DNA of 64,000 nucleotides, taken from an uncultured Oscillibacter sp. (GTDB taxonomy: Bacteria > Bacillota > Clostridia > Oscillospirales > Oscillospiraceae). Of this stretch, positions 39,388-48,634 are shown piece by piece. The position numbers and the translations under genes are program-made. The stretch's first letter is position 1. Each line of letters opens with the position of its first letter. Below the pieces are notes generated by a model. That model was not told the origin of the DNA. It made no database searches and was given only the letters and a program-made list of their open reading frames with translations. Location of the stretch: assembly GCA_910584995.1 (NCBI GenBank), contig CAJUDW010000003.1, positions 62,001 to 126,000 on the forward strand, read 5' to 3'.

Positions 39388-40449
39388 ATGAAGGAGCTTA
39401 CCTATCAGGTGCCCCGCCAGGCCTATGCCAACCTGCTGGCGGATATGATCCGGAAAAATGACCGCCGGCCCTTCCGGGTAGCCGCGGCCTTGCTGCTGAC
39501 CGTGGGCCAGATGGCCGCGGTGGCGCTTCTCTGCGTCTTCCGCCTGGAGCCGGGACAGCGGGCCTTTTTCCTGGTCTGGTCGCTGCTGCTGGCGGGCCTG
39601 ACCGTCCTGCGCCGCTGCACGGTGCGGCAGCGGGCAAACGGCACCCTCCAGCGGCTGGAATACACCGGCCAGCTGCCCCAGGACTATTGGAAGGAGCACC
39701 GCCTGCAGCTGTCGGATACGGAACTGCGCCTGCGCTACGGCGATCAGATCCTCACCTGCCCATTGTACGGGATCTCCCGGGTGGAGGAGCAGGACGGAAG
39801 CCTGTTCCTGTACTGCGGGGAGACCATTTTCGACATTGTGCCGGAGGCTGCCTTTTCCGGGACGGAGGCTATGGGCCGCTGGGCCCAGGATCTGCGTGCC
39901 AAGGCTGCCGGTTCCAAGCCCCCGGCGGAAACCGTGCCGGAATCCTCCGGGGACGCCGTATCCTGGACTATGGAGGAAAAAGCCTTCCAGGAGGGGCAGT
40001 ATCAGGCTTACCGGATTTTGTATTACCGCTTCCGTTTCCTGCGGCCCGCCACATTCGTGCGTCTGGCGGTGAGCGTCGCGGCGGCGGTGAGCCTGGTTTA
40101 TCACCGCACCCCTGCAAACACCGCCCTCTGCGCGGCACTGCTGCTGTTGGCGAATGTGGAGAACATCTCCATGATCCCGCCCCTGTGCCGCCTCCGCATC
40201 CGGCGGGAACTGGGCGAGTGGAAAGGCGGCGGATCCTACTGCCTGGCCCTGGAGGAAGACGCTTTGATCTATACCTCCGGCCACGCCAGGGCGGAAATCC
40301 CCCTCCATAAAATCAATCTCTGCCAGGAATTCGGGGATCTGCATCTCATCGCCTGGAGCAGCTTTCCGGCGGTAGTGATGCCCAAGGAGACCGCCCGGAC
40401 GGCGGCCGCCCCGCTCCTTCAAAAAATCCAGGCCCTGCAACAGGGCTGA
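39388..40449 (+). CDS. YcxB-like membrane protein with two repeats
   Basis: A 353-residue protein starting at ATG 39388 (MKELTYQVPRQAYANLL), with AGAGG eight bases upstream. It has two similar halves, each a pair of membrane helices (about residues 30-68 and 215-255) followed by a beta-rich segment: LQLSDTELRLRYGDQI...LYCGETIFDIVPEAAF and CLALEEDALIYTSGHARAEI...SSFPAVVMPKET. These segments resemble the YcxB-like domain. Function unknown. Embedded between transporter and catabolic genes. Confidence 0.7.
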   Translation: MKELTYQVPRQAYANLLADMIRKNDRRPFRVAAALLLTVGQMAAVALLCVFRLEPGQRAFFLVWSLLLAGLTVLRRCTVRQRANGTLQRLEYTGQLPQDYWKEHRLQLSDTELRLRYGDQILTCPLYGISRVEEQDGSLFLYCGETIFDIVPEAAFSGTEAMGRWAQDLRAKAAGSKPPAETVPESSGDAVSWTMEEKAFQEGQYQAYRILYYRFRFLRPATFVRLAVSVAAAVSLVYHRTPANTALCAALLLLANVENISMIPPLCRLRIRRELGEWKGGGSYCLALEEDALIYTSGHARAEIPLHKINLCQEFGDLHLIAWSSFPAVVMPKETARTAAAPLLQKIQALQQG

Positions 40450-40465
40450 CTGGGAGGATTCACCC

Positions 40466-40753
40466 ATGAACGCAATGATCATTGACCCGAAGGACAACGT
40501 CGCCGTGGCAATTGAGCCAATCGCCGCCGGGGATACGGTCACGTATCTGGCCCAGGGCGAAAGCGTCACGCTGACGGCGGCACAGGATATCACCATCTAC
40601 CACAAGCTGGCTACCCGGGCCATTGCCCAGGGGGAGCCTGTGGTGAAATACGGCGAGCATATCGGCATTGCCACCGCCCCCATCGCTGCCGGGGCCCATG
40701 TCCATGTACACAATGTGGTCAGCCCCCAGGAAGACCGCCAGGCGAAAGAGTAA
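40466..40753 (+). CDS. UxaA-family dehydratase/lyase, small (SAF-domain) subunit
   Basis: A 95-residue SAF-fold protein corresponding to the N-terminal domain of altronate dehydratase (UxaA) or the small subunit of (2R)-sulfolactate sulfo-lyase (SuyA). Typical segments: DNVAVAIEPIAAGDTV, DITIYHKLATRAIAQGEPVVKYGEHIGIATAPIAAGAHVHVHNV. It sits 13 bases before the gene for the large part, so one enzyme is made from two chains. Confidence 0.88.
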   Translation: MNAMIIDPKDNVAVAIEPIAAGDTVTYLAQGESVTLTAAQDITIYHKLATRAIAQGEPVVKYGEHIGIATAPIAAGAHVHVHNVVSPQEDRQAKE

Positions 40754-40766
40754 AGGAGGAGTCAAC

Positions 40767-41930
40767 GTGACATTTTACGGATACCGCCGTCCCGACGGAC
40801 GGGTGGGCGTGCGGAACAAGATTTTGATTCTGCCCGCCAGCGTCTGCGCCTCCGACACGACCCGCATTATCTCCCAGCAGGTGGAGGGCTCTGTCACCTT
40901 CAATAACCAGCAGGGCTGCTCCCAGGTGGGGCCGGATCAGCAGCTGACTATGGACGTTATGGCGGGTTACGCCGCCAATCCCAATATTTACGGCACTGTG
41001 GTGGTGTCCCTGGGCTGCGAGAACTGCCAGATGGATCTGGTGGTCAAGGCCATTCAGGAGCGCACCAACAAGCCCCTGGAACAGGTGATTATCCAGGAGG
41101 CGGGCGGCACCCTGAAGGCGGTGGAAATCGCCGTCCGGTACGCCAGGCAGATGGCGGCAGAAGCCAGCCTTCTGCAAAAGGAGGAGTTCCCCATCTCCGA
41201 GTTGATTGTCGGCACGGAGTGCGGCGGCTCCGACCCTACCAGCGGCCTTGCCGCCAATCCCGCTATCGGTGCCATGAGCGACCTGCTGGTGGAGGCAGGC
41301 GGCACCAGCATCCTCTCAGAGACCTCGGAGTTTATCGGCGCGGAGCATATCCTGGCCCGACGGGCGGTCTCCAAGGAGGTTCACGACCGGATTTACGAAA
41401 TTACCAGCAATTTTGAAAAGCACTTCCATCTGGTGGGCGAGGATGTCCGGGCCGGAAACCCCTCCCCCGGCAACAAGGCCGGCGGCATCACCACCCTGGA
41501 GGAAAAGTCCCTGGGCTGCATCCACAAGGGCGGCCACAGCCCTATCAGCGCGGTGTATGACTACGGGAAACAGGTGGAATCCAAGCAGGGGCTGGTCATT
41601 ATGGACACCCCCGGCAACGACCCCGCCTCCGTGGCCGCCATGGCGGCGGGCGGCGCGCAGATTGTGGTCTTTTCCAGCGGACGGGGTTCCCCGGTGGGCA
41701 GCCCCATTGTGCCGGTTGTGAAGATCACCGGCAACAAGCTGACCTTCGCCAAGATGGAGGACAACATCGATTTTAACGCCGCCCCCCTGATCTACGGGGA
41801 AAAGACCGTGGAACAGCTGGGACAGGAACTTTTACAGATGGTGGTGGAAACCGCCTGCGGCAAGCAGACCAAGGCGGAGGCCCTGGGCTTCACGGAGACA
41901 GCCATCGCCCGCCTCTGCAACTATGTGTAA
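40767..41930 (+). CDS. UxaA-family dehydratase/lyase, large subunit
   Basis: A 387-residue protein matching the C-terminal catalytic part of altronate and galactarate dehydratases and of SuyB. Landmarks: FYGYRRPDGRVGVRNKILILP, NNQQGCSQVG, SLGCENCQ, GTECGGSDPTSGLAANPAIG and DTPGNDPASVAAMAAGG. The cysteines probably hold iron. It starts at GTG 40767, six bases after AAAGGAGGA. Product identity (2-keto-3-deoxy sugar acid, or pyruvate plus sulfite from sulfolactate) cannot be settled from sequence. Confidence 0.9.
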   Translation: MTFYGYRRPDGRVGVRNKILILPASVCASDTTRIISQQVEGSVTFNNQQGCSQVGPDQQLTMDVMAGYAANPNIYGTVVVSLGCENCQMDLVVKAIQERTNKPLEQVIIQEAGGTLKAVEIAVRYARQMAAEASLLQKEEFPISELIVGTECGGSDPTSGLAANPAIGAMSDLLVEAGGTSILSETSEFIGAEHILARRAVSKEVHDRIYEITSNFEKHFHLVGEDVRAGNPSPGNKAGGITTLEEKSLGCIHKGGHSPISAVYDYGKQVESKQGLVIMDTPGNDPASVAAMAAGGAQIVVFSSGRGSPVGSPIVPVVKITGNKLTFAKMEDNIDFNAAPLIYGEKTVEQLGQELLQMVVETACGKQTKAEALGFTETAIARLCNYV

Positions 41931-41943
41931 GAAAGGAACCCAC

Positions 41944-42948
41944 ATGGAGAAAAAAGTTGTGCGCTGGGGTGTTCTGGGTTGTTCCGGCATCGGAAAGAGC
42001 CGGGTGCTTCCCAGCATGCTCCAGATTCCCACCGCGGAATTCTACGCCCTGGCAGGCCGGAACGAGGAAAAGCTGAAGGCCTACGCAGAGCCCTTTGCCC
42101 CCAAGAAGCTGTACACCGATTATCAGGCCCTGCTGGACGACGAAAATGTAGACGCGGTATATCTCCCCCTGCCCAACAGCATCCATCTGGAATGGGTGCT
42201 GAAAGCGGCTAAGGCCGGAAAACACATCCTCTGCGAAAAGCCGCTGGCCCTCAGCGAGGCGGAGGTGCAGCAGATGTTTGCCGCCGCCCGCGAAAACCAC
42301 GTGCTGCTGGAGGAGGCCTACGCCTACCGCCACGCCCAGCTGGTGCAGAGGGTGAAGGAAATCGTAGACAGCGGCGAAATCGGCCGCATCCGCTACCTGG
42401 AGTCCAAGCACTCCACCTATGATACCAACCTCCAGGGCTACCGCTTCCAGAAAGGCCTGGGCGGCGGCGCCATTTATGACGTGACCTCCTACAACGTAAG
42501 CCTTGCCTCCTATCTGCTGGGCAAAGATCCGGCGGACATGCATGTGTTCTGCGGCTCCCAGCCGGGCTCCGATGTGGATACCTCCGACGCGGTGCTGCTG
42601 CGCTATGAGGAGGGCGTTACCGCCATGCTCTACGCAGGCCTGGACGCCTATCCCCGGGGCTGTTTCTCCATCCTGGGGGACACCGGCCGCATTGATGTAG
42701 ATCACAAATTCAACAGCCGCGGCCTGTGCCATATCCGGGTCAGCAAAAATGCCCGTCCCCAGAACGCGGAGTATGTAGATGAAGTAACAACCGACTATAC
42801 TGTCTGGGTGGACGACAACTACCTGCTGGAAATCCGGCAATTCTGCGATGCCGTTTTGAACGGAACCCCCTTGGCGGTTTCGGAAGAAGAATCCCTGCGC
42901 ACCGCCCGGGTGAGCGACGCAATCCGCAAGGCCGGAGGCCTTGCCTGA
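41944..42948 (+). CDS. Gfo/Idh/MocA family oxidoreductase
   Basis: A 334-residue NAD(P)-dependent dehydrogenase. The N-terminal Rossmann fold carries WGVLGCSGIGKSRVLPSM, and the family CEKPLA motif is at about residue 96. The C-terminal alpha/beta domain has GGGAIYDVTSYN. Starts at ATG 41944 after AAAGGAA. Family members act on sugars, inositols and hydroxy acids. Context suggests oxidation of a sugar-acid-like substrate feeding the dehydratase. Confidence 0.92.
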   Translation: MEKKVVRWGVLGCSGIGKSRVLPSMLQIPTAEFYALAGRNEEKLKAYAEPFAPKKLYTDYQALLDDENVDAVYLPLPNSIHLEWVLKAAKAGKHILCEKPLALSEAEVQQMFAAARENHVLLEEAYAYRHAQLVQRVKEIVDSGEIGRIRYLESKHSTYDTNLQGYRFQKGLGGGAIYDVTSYNVSLASYLLGKDPADMHVFCGSQPGSDVDTSDAVLLRYEEGVTAMLYAGLDAYPRGCFSILGDTGRIDVDHKFNSRGLCHIRVSKNARPQNAEYVDEVTTDYTVWVDDNYLLEIRQFCDAVLNGTPLAVSEEESLRTARVSDAIRKAGGLA

Positions 42949-42974
42949 CTTCCCCAGGAAAAGGAGGAACAAAC

Positions 42975-45900
42975 ATGTCAAACAAAAAATACGTGGTGAT
43001 GGACGGAAACACGGCGGCAGCCCATGTGGCGTATGCCTTCACGGAGGTGGCGGCGATCTACCCGATAACGCCTTCTTCGCCTATGGCGGAGAAGGTGGAC
43101 GAGTGGTCCGCCAAGGGCCGCAAGAACCTGTTTGGATCCACGGTGGACGTGATCCAGATGCAGTCGGAGGCCGGCGCGGCAGGCACCTGCCACGGCTCTT
43201 TGCAGGCAGGCGCCCTGACCACCACCTTCACCTCGTCCCAGGGCCTGATGCTGATGATCCCCGCTATGTACGCCATGGGCGGGCAGTTTTTGCCAAACGT
43301 CATGCACGTGGCCTCCCGTGTGGTCACCAGCAACCATCACTCCATCTTCGGCGACCATACGGACTTCATGACCTGCCGCACCACCGGCTACGCCATGCTG
43401 ATGTCCTCCTCCCCCCAGGAGGCCATGGATCTGGCGGCTGTGGCGCACCTTTCCGCCATCCACTCCAAATACGCCTTCATGCACTGCTTTGACGGCTTCC
43501 GCACCTCCCACGAGATGCAGCGGATTGAGGCCCTGGACTACGAGGATCTCCGCAAGCTGCTGGATCAGGACGCCTTAAAGGCTTTCCGCCGGGGCTCCCT
43601 GAACCCGGAGCACCCCACCAACCGGGGCAACAATGTGAACCCGGACATCTACTTCCAGTGCAAGGAAGGCGCCAATGTCAAGAGCGCCGGGGTACCGGAC
43701 ACCGTCCAGCACTATATGGACGAGATCAACAAACTCACCGGCCGGAATTATCAGCTTTTCAACTACTACGGCGCAGCGGACGCGGAGGAAGTCATTGTGG
43801 TCATGTGCTCCGCTTCTGAGGCGGTGAAGGAGACCGTGGATTTCCTGAATGCCCAGGGCCGGAAGGTGGGCCTCCTCCAGGTGCACCTGTACCGCCCCTT
43901 CTCCGTGAAGCACTTCTCCGGGGCCATTCCCACCACCTGCAAACACATTGCCGTGCTGGATCGTTCCAAGGAGACCGGCTCCGTAGGCGAACCCCTGTAC
44001 CTGGACGTGGTGACAGCCCTGAACCAGGCGGGCCGGGGCGACATCCGGGTGGTAGGCGGCCGTTACGGCCTCAGTTCCAAGGACACCACCCCCGGGCAGA
44101 TTGCCGCCGTCTATGACAACCTCCGCCAGGAGAATCCCAAGAACAACTTCACCATCGGCATTGTGGACGATGTGACCTATACCTCCCTGGATGTCAAGGA
44201 ACTGGAACTGGCCCATCCCGGCCAGGTCTCCTGCAAGCTGTGGGGCCTTGGCGGCGACGGCACCGTAGGCGCCAACAAGAACGCCATCAGCACCATCGGC
44301 CTGGTTGCCGACAAATACGCCCAGGCCTACTTCTCCTATGACACCATGAAATCCGGCGGCCTCACCCAGTCCCACCTGCGCTTTGGCGACCAGCCCATCC
44401 GCTCCACCTACCTGGTCTCCTCCGCCGACTTCGTGGCCGTCCACGCCCCCACCTATATCCACAAGTACGACACCACGGAGGATTTGAAGGAGGGCGGTAT
44501 CTACCTTCTGAACTGCCCCTGGAGCCCGGAGGAACTGGAGGCCCAGCTGCCCGGCAAGATGAAGCGGGACCTGTGCCGCAAGCACGCCCAGCTGTATACC
44601 ATCGACGCGGCGAAGCTGGCCCGGGAGATCGGCCTTGGCAACCGCACCAACAGCATTTTGCAGGCCGCTTTCTTCGCCCTCACCAAGGTCATCCCCCTGG
44701 ATATGGCCGTGGAGGACATGAAGAAGAACAACTACAACTCCTACTTCAAAAAGGCCGGGCAGAAGATTGTGGATCTCAATAACCAAGCGGTGGACGTGGG
44801 CATCAGCGCCGCCGTAAAGGTGGAGATTCCCGCCTCCTGGGCAGAGGCCCAGGACGCCCCTGCCGCCGAAATCCAGGCCACCCCCTTTGTGAAGGATATT
44901 GTCATCCCCATGGATCGCCAGCAGGGCGACAAGCTGCCTGTCTCCGTGTTCCAGAAGCACGGCGTGCTGGACGGTACCTGGGAAAACGGCACCTCCGCCT
45001 ACTCCAAGCGGGGCGTCGCGGCCTCCGTGCCCAAGTGGAACGGGGACGCCTGCATCCAGTGCAACCGCTGCGCCATGGCCTGCCCCCACGCCGCCATCCG
45101 TCCGGTGCTGCTGACAGAAGAGGAGAAGGCCGGGGTTCCCGCCTCCTTTGTAACCGTCCCCGCCAAGGGCCTTGGCAAGGACAGCCCTTATTCCTTCCGG
45201 ATGCAGGTCTCTCCCTACGACTGCCTGGGCTGCGGTGTGTGCCTGACGGCCTGCCCTGCCAAGGAGGCCCTGGTAATGACCCCCTTCGAGGAGATGAAGC
45301 CGGAGCAGGAGAATTTCAACCAGGTAGCCATGGACGAAAAGTACCTGAAGAAGGACGTCATCAGCAGCAAGAACGTGAAGTCCATGCAATTTGCCAAGCC
45401 TTATTTCCAGTTCTCCGCCGCCTGTGCCGGCTGCGCGGAAACCACCTACATCAAGCTTCTCAGCCAGCTGGTGGGCGATAGGATGTACGCAGGCAACGCC
45501 GCAGGCTGCTCCTCCGCCTACAGCGGCGGCGCACCCATCCTGCCCTACTGCCGGGACGACCGGGGCTTCGGCCCTGCCTGGGAGCACTCCCTGTTCGAGG
45601 ACAACGCGGAATTTGCCTACGGCTTCTTCCACGCCCAGGACGCCATCCGCAAGGAACTGCTGAACAGCCTGCGGGATTTGAAGGAATCCGGCGTGGCCCC
45701 AGAGGCCATTGACAGCTACCTCGCCAACTGGGAGGATTCCGAGCAGTCCCGCCGGGTATCCGATGAACTGATTGCTGCCCTGGAGGCGGCGGAGCAGACG
45801 CCGGAGGTGCAGGTAGTCTTGGACAGCAAGGAGTTCCTTGCCAAGAAGTCTGTGTGGGCCATCGGCGGCGACGGCTGGGCCTATGACATCGGCTTCGGCG

Positions 45901-46499
45901 GCATTGACCACGTGCTGGCCCAGAACCGGGACGTGAACCTGCTGGTTCTGGATACGGAGGTTTACTCCAACACCGGCGGGCAGTCCTCCAAGGCGACCCC
46001 CACCTCCGCTGTGGCGAAGTTCGCCGCAGGCGGCAAGCAGATTGCCAAGAAGGATCTGGGCGCGATTTTCATGAACTACGGTTACGTGTATGTTGCGCAG
46101 GTAGCCATGGGGGCGGATCAGGCCCAGACCTTGAAGGCCATCCGGGAAGCGGAGTCTTATCCCGGCCCCTCCATCATCATCGCCTACTGCCCCTGCCTGG
46201 AACAACACATCAAAGCCGGCATGAGCTGCACCCAAAGCGAGATGAAAAAGGCCGTGGACTGCGGCTACTGGCACCTGTACCGCTATGATCCCCGCCGGAT
46301 TGCGGAGGGGAAGAACCCCTTCCAGCTGGACTCCCCGGAGCCGGACGCGGACAAGATTATGGAATTCCTCATGGGCGAAAACCGTTTCGCCTCTTTGAAG
46401 AACAACTTCCCCGGCAAGGCTGAAGCCCTCTACGAGAAGGCCGTGGCCGACGCCAAAGCCCGCTACGCCAAGTACCGCAAAATGGCGGATGAGGCGTAA
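42975..46499 (+). CDS. nifJ: Pyruvate:ferredoxin (flavodoxin) oxidoreductase
   Basis: A 1174-residue single-chain PFOR that converts pyruvate and CoA to acetyl-CoA and CO2, passing electrons to ferredoxin. Domains in order: pyruvate-binding TPP domain (YPITPSSPMAEKVDEWSAKG), transketolase-like C domain, EKR linker, a ferredoxin domain with two CxxCxxCxxxC clusters (about residues 692 and 749), and the TPP domain with GGDGWAYDIGFGGIDHVLAQ and NTGGQSSKATP (about residues 960-1010), plus a further cluster ligand set. AAAGGAGGAA precedes the ATG, 26 bases after the dehydrogenase gene. Confidence 0.97.
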   Translation: MSNKKYVVMDGNTAAAHVAYAFTEVAAIYPITPSSPMAEKVDEWSAKGRKNLFGSTVDVIQMQSEAGAAGTCHGSLQAGALTTTFTSSQGLMLMIPAMYAMGGQFLPNVMHVASRVVTSNHHSIFGDHTDFMTCRTTGYAMLMSSSPQEAMDLAAVAHLSAIHSKYAFMHCFDGFRTSHEMQRIEALDYEDLRKLLDQDALKAFRRGSLNPEHPTNRGNNVNPDIYFQCKEGANVKSAGVPDTVQHYMDEINKLTGRNYQLFNYYGAADAEEVIVVMCSASEAVKETVDFLNAQGRKVGLLQVHLYRPFSVKHFSGAIPTTCKHIAVLDRSKETGSVGEPLYLDVVTALNQAGRGDIRVVGGRYGLSSKDTTPGQIAAVYDNLRQENPKNNFTIGIVDDVTYTSLDVKELELAHPGQVSCKLWGLGGDGTVGANKNAISTIGLVADKYAQAYFSYDTMKSGGLTQSHLRFGDQPIRSTYLVSSADFVAVHAPTYIHKYDTTEDLKEGGIYLLNCPWSPEELEAQLPGKMKRDLCRKHAQLYTIDAAKLAREIGLGNRTNSILQAAFFALTKVIPLDMAVEDMKKNNYNSYFKKAGQKIVDLNNQAVDVGISAAVKVEIPASWAEAQDAPAAEIQATPFVKDIVIPMDRQQGDKLPVSVFQKHGVLDGTWENGTSAYSKRGVAASVPKWNGDACIQCNRCAMACPHAAIRPVLLTEEEKAGVPASFVTVPAKGLGKDSPYSFRMQVSPYDCLGCGVCLTACPAKEALVMTPFEEMKPEQENFNQVAMDEKYLKKDVISSKNVKSMQFAKPYFQFSAACAGCAETTYIKLLSQLVGDRMYAGNAAGCSSAYSGGAPILPYCRDDRGFGPAWEHSLFEDNAEFAYGFFHAQDAIRKELLNSLRDLKESGVAPEAIDSYLANWEDSEQSRRVSDELIAALEAAEQTPEVQVVLDSKEFLAKKSVWAIGGDGWAYDIGFGGIDHVLAQNRDVNLLVLDTEVYSNTGGQSSKATPTSAVAKFAAGGKQIAKKDLGAIFMNYGYVYVAQVAMGADQAQTLKAIREAESYPGPSIIIAYCPCLEQHIKAGMSCTQSEMKKAVDCGYWHLYRYDPRRIAEGKNPFQLDSPEPDADKIMEFLMGENRFASLKNNFPGKAEALYEKAVADAKARYAKYRKMADEA

Positions 46500-46523
46500 A
46501 TCTCCATAACGCCATATAGCAGA

Positions 46524-46562
46524 AGCGCCGCCCCGGATCTGCGTCCGGGGCGGCGCTCTTTT
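46524..46562 (+). terminator. Terminator after the PFOR gene
   Basis: A 14-bp perfect stem (AGCGCCGCCCCGGA and complement, six-base loop) followed by CTTTT. Ends the regulator-to-PFOR region. Confidence 0.85.
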
Positions 46563-46589
46563 CAGGCGGCATCTGCCAGGCAACCTGCA

Positions 46590-48347
46590 TCAGGCATTGG
46601 GCAGGCGGTACTTTTCCAAATCGCTGGCCACCGTGGAGGTAAACGTGCCGTCGGCTTTCAGGCCCTCAATATAGGCGTGGGGCCCCACGCTGTCCACATC
46701 AGCCCCGTGCTCTTCAATGACGCTGACGGCGATATTGGAACAGTGGTCAGAGACCCGCTCAAAATTGCCCAGCAGGTCGTTCAGGACAAAGCCCAGCTGG
46801 ATGGTACAGGCTCCGGTTTGCAGCCGCACCACATGGCGGGAGCGGATTTCCTCAATCAGCTGGTCGATGGTCTCCTCCAGGGGCTCCACCGTGCGGGCCG
46901 CCTCCGGGTTATTGTCCATAAAGCAGCCGAAAGCGGCGTCCAGGATTTCGTCCAGGGCCGAGAGAAGGATTTCCAGTTCCTTTTCCGCCTCCTGGGAAAA
47001 ATGGAGTTCCCGGTCGTGCAGTTCCCGGGCGGATTCCTGGAGATTCAGGGCGTGATCGCCGATGCGTTCAAAATCCCCGATGGCGTGGAGCAGACGGGAA
47101 ACGGTGCGGATGTCCGCCATGGACACGCCGTGCTGGGAAACCTGCACCAGATAACTGCCAAGGCGATCCTCATAAATATCCAGCTTGTCCTCATTTTGGA
47201 TAATCAGCGTTTCCCGTTCGCTGTCAAAGGCGGAAAGCTGCCGGATGGACAGCTGGAGATTTTCCCGAGCCAAGGCGGCCATGCGGTTGGTCATGGATAC
47301 GCACTCGCTGACAGCCACGCCGGGCGTCCGCAGCAGGAGGGGATCCAGGAAGGCAAACTGCTGGGATTTGTCACTGTCGCCCACCATCCTCCGCGCCAGC
47401 CGTTCCAGCTGGCGGGAGAAGGGCAGCAGCAGCGCGGTGGTAAATACGTTAAACACCGTGTGGCAGAAGGCGATGCCTACCGCACCGGTAGGTTCGTTCA
47501 AAAAGGCATAGTGGAAAATCAGGTTTCCGCCGAAGAAAACGGCCAGGCCCACCGCCGTGCCGATGACGTTGAAGGCCACATGGACGACAGACACACGCTT
47601 GGCGTTCCGGTTCACGCCTACGGAACTAATCAGTGTTGTGACGCAGGTGCCGATGTTCTGGCCCATGATAATGGGAATCGCCATGCCGTAGGTGATGGAG
47701 CCGGTGAGGGCCAGGGCCTGCAAAATGCCCACCGAGGCAGAGGAGGATTGGATAATCCCCGTAATCAGCGTCCCCGCCAGCACGCCTATCAGGGGGTTGT
47801 TGAAGGCCGTCAGCAGCTGGGCAAACTGGGGTATATCCGCCAGGGGGCTGACGGCGCCCTTCATCAGTTCCATGCCGTACATCAATATGGAGAAGCCCAC
47901 CAGCGTCCGGCCCACATCCCGCCGCCTCTGCCGCTTGGAGCCCATAATGAGCAGAACCCCTGCCAGGGCCAGCAAGGGAGAGAAATGCTCAGGCTTCAGC
48001 AGGTTCAGCAGCAGATTCTCGCTCTCAATGCCTGTCAGGGAGAGGATCCAGGCCGTCATCGTGGTGCCGATATTGGAGCCCATGATCACGCCGATGGTCT
48101 GGCCGATCTCCATGACGCCGGAGTTCACCAGGCCCACCAGCATCACCGTCATGGCGGAGGAGGACTGGATGGCGATGGTAATCCCCGCCCCCAGCAGAAG
48201 GCCCTTGACGGGGTTGGAGGTCATGCGCTTCAGGAGGCGTTCCAGCTTTCCACCGGCTATTTTCTCCAGGCTTTTGGACATGGTGGTCATGCCGTAGAGG
48301 AAAAAGGCCAGGCCGCCGCAGAGGGTGAAAAGGGAAAAAATATCCAT
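46590..48347 (-). CDS. Na/Pi cotransporter family protein with PhoU-like domain
   Basis: A 585-residue protein. The first 310 residues carry two Na/Pi cotransporter repeats, each with a QSSSA motif (AIQSSSAMTVML and IIQSSSASVGIL), as in the NptA family of sodium-phosphate transporters. Residues about 340-550 form two PhoU-like helical bundles (IGDFERIGDHALNLQE, NFERVSDHCSNIA), which usually sense or limit phosphate uptake. It starts at ATG 48347 with AAAGGAGA upstream; the in-frame upstream stretch is rejected. Confidence 0.93.
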   Translation of the reverse strand: MDIFSLFTLCGGLAFFLYGMTTMSKSLEKIAGGKLERLLKRMTSNPVKGLLLGAGITIAIQSSSAMTVMLVGLVNSGVMEIGQTIGVIMGSNIGTTMTAWILSLTGIESENLLLNLLKPEHFSPLLALAGVLLIMGSKRQRRRDVGRTLVGFSILMYGMELMKGAVSPLADIPQFAQLLTAFNNPLIGVLAGTLITGIIQSSSASVGILQALALTGSITYGMAIPIIMGQNIGTCVTTLISSVGVNRNAKRVSVVHVAFNVIGTAVGLAVFFGGNLIFHYAFLNEPTGAVGIAFCHTVFNVFTTALLLPFSRQLERLARRMVGDSDKSQQFAFLDPLLLRTPGVAVSECVSMTNRMAALARENLQLSIRQLSAFDSERETLIIQNEDKLDIYEDRLGSYLVQVSQHGVSMADIRTVSRLLHAIGDFERIGDHALNLQESARELHDRELHFSQEAEKELEILLSALDEILDAAFGCFMDNNPEAARTVEPLEETIDQLIEEIRSRHVVRLQTGACTIQLGFVLNDLLGNFERVSDHCSNIAVSVIEEHGADVDSVGPHAYIEGLKADGTFTSTVASDLEKYRLPNA

Positions 48348-48559
48348 ACAATCTCCTTTTCCCAGCCCGCCGGGGCCGGAATGATATACCTTACCTATGC
48401 AGAAACGCCGGCAGAACCGGCCTGCGCAGTGTTGCGCGCCGACGCGTTCCAAGGCTTCTGAAATCCTGCTGGTATTATTATATATGTTCCGGCGGACAAA
48501 GAAAAGTATTCTTTCGCAAAAATGTAAATTTTGCGTAATCTATTGTTGGTTGTGACAAA

Positions 48560-48600
48560 AATTTGCGCCAGGACTGTGCTTTCTGCACAGTCCTGGCGCA
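48560..48600 (-). terminator. Terminator of the DUF4317 gene
   Basis: A 16-bp perfect stem (TGCGCCAGGACTGTGC and complement, five-base loop), followed on the minus strand by AATTTTTG. Confidence 0.85.
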
Positions 48601-48634
48601 TAGAGACAGACATCATATCATAATATCCGCTTTT

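Noticed and set aside
43575..46583. 1002-codon open frame opposite the PFOR gene
   Set aside because: Antisense shadow of a complete PFOR. Its composition (Val/Gly/His-rich) is typical of reverse-strand artefacts.
46677..48461. 594-codon open frame opposite the Na/Pi cotransporter
   Set aside because: Shadow of a clear transporter gene, without a ribosome site.
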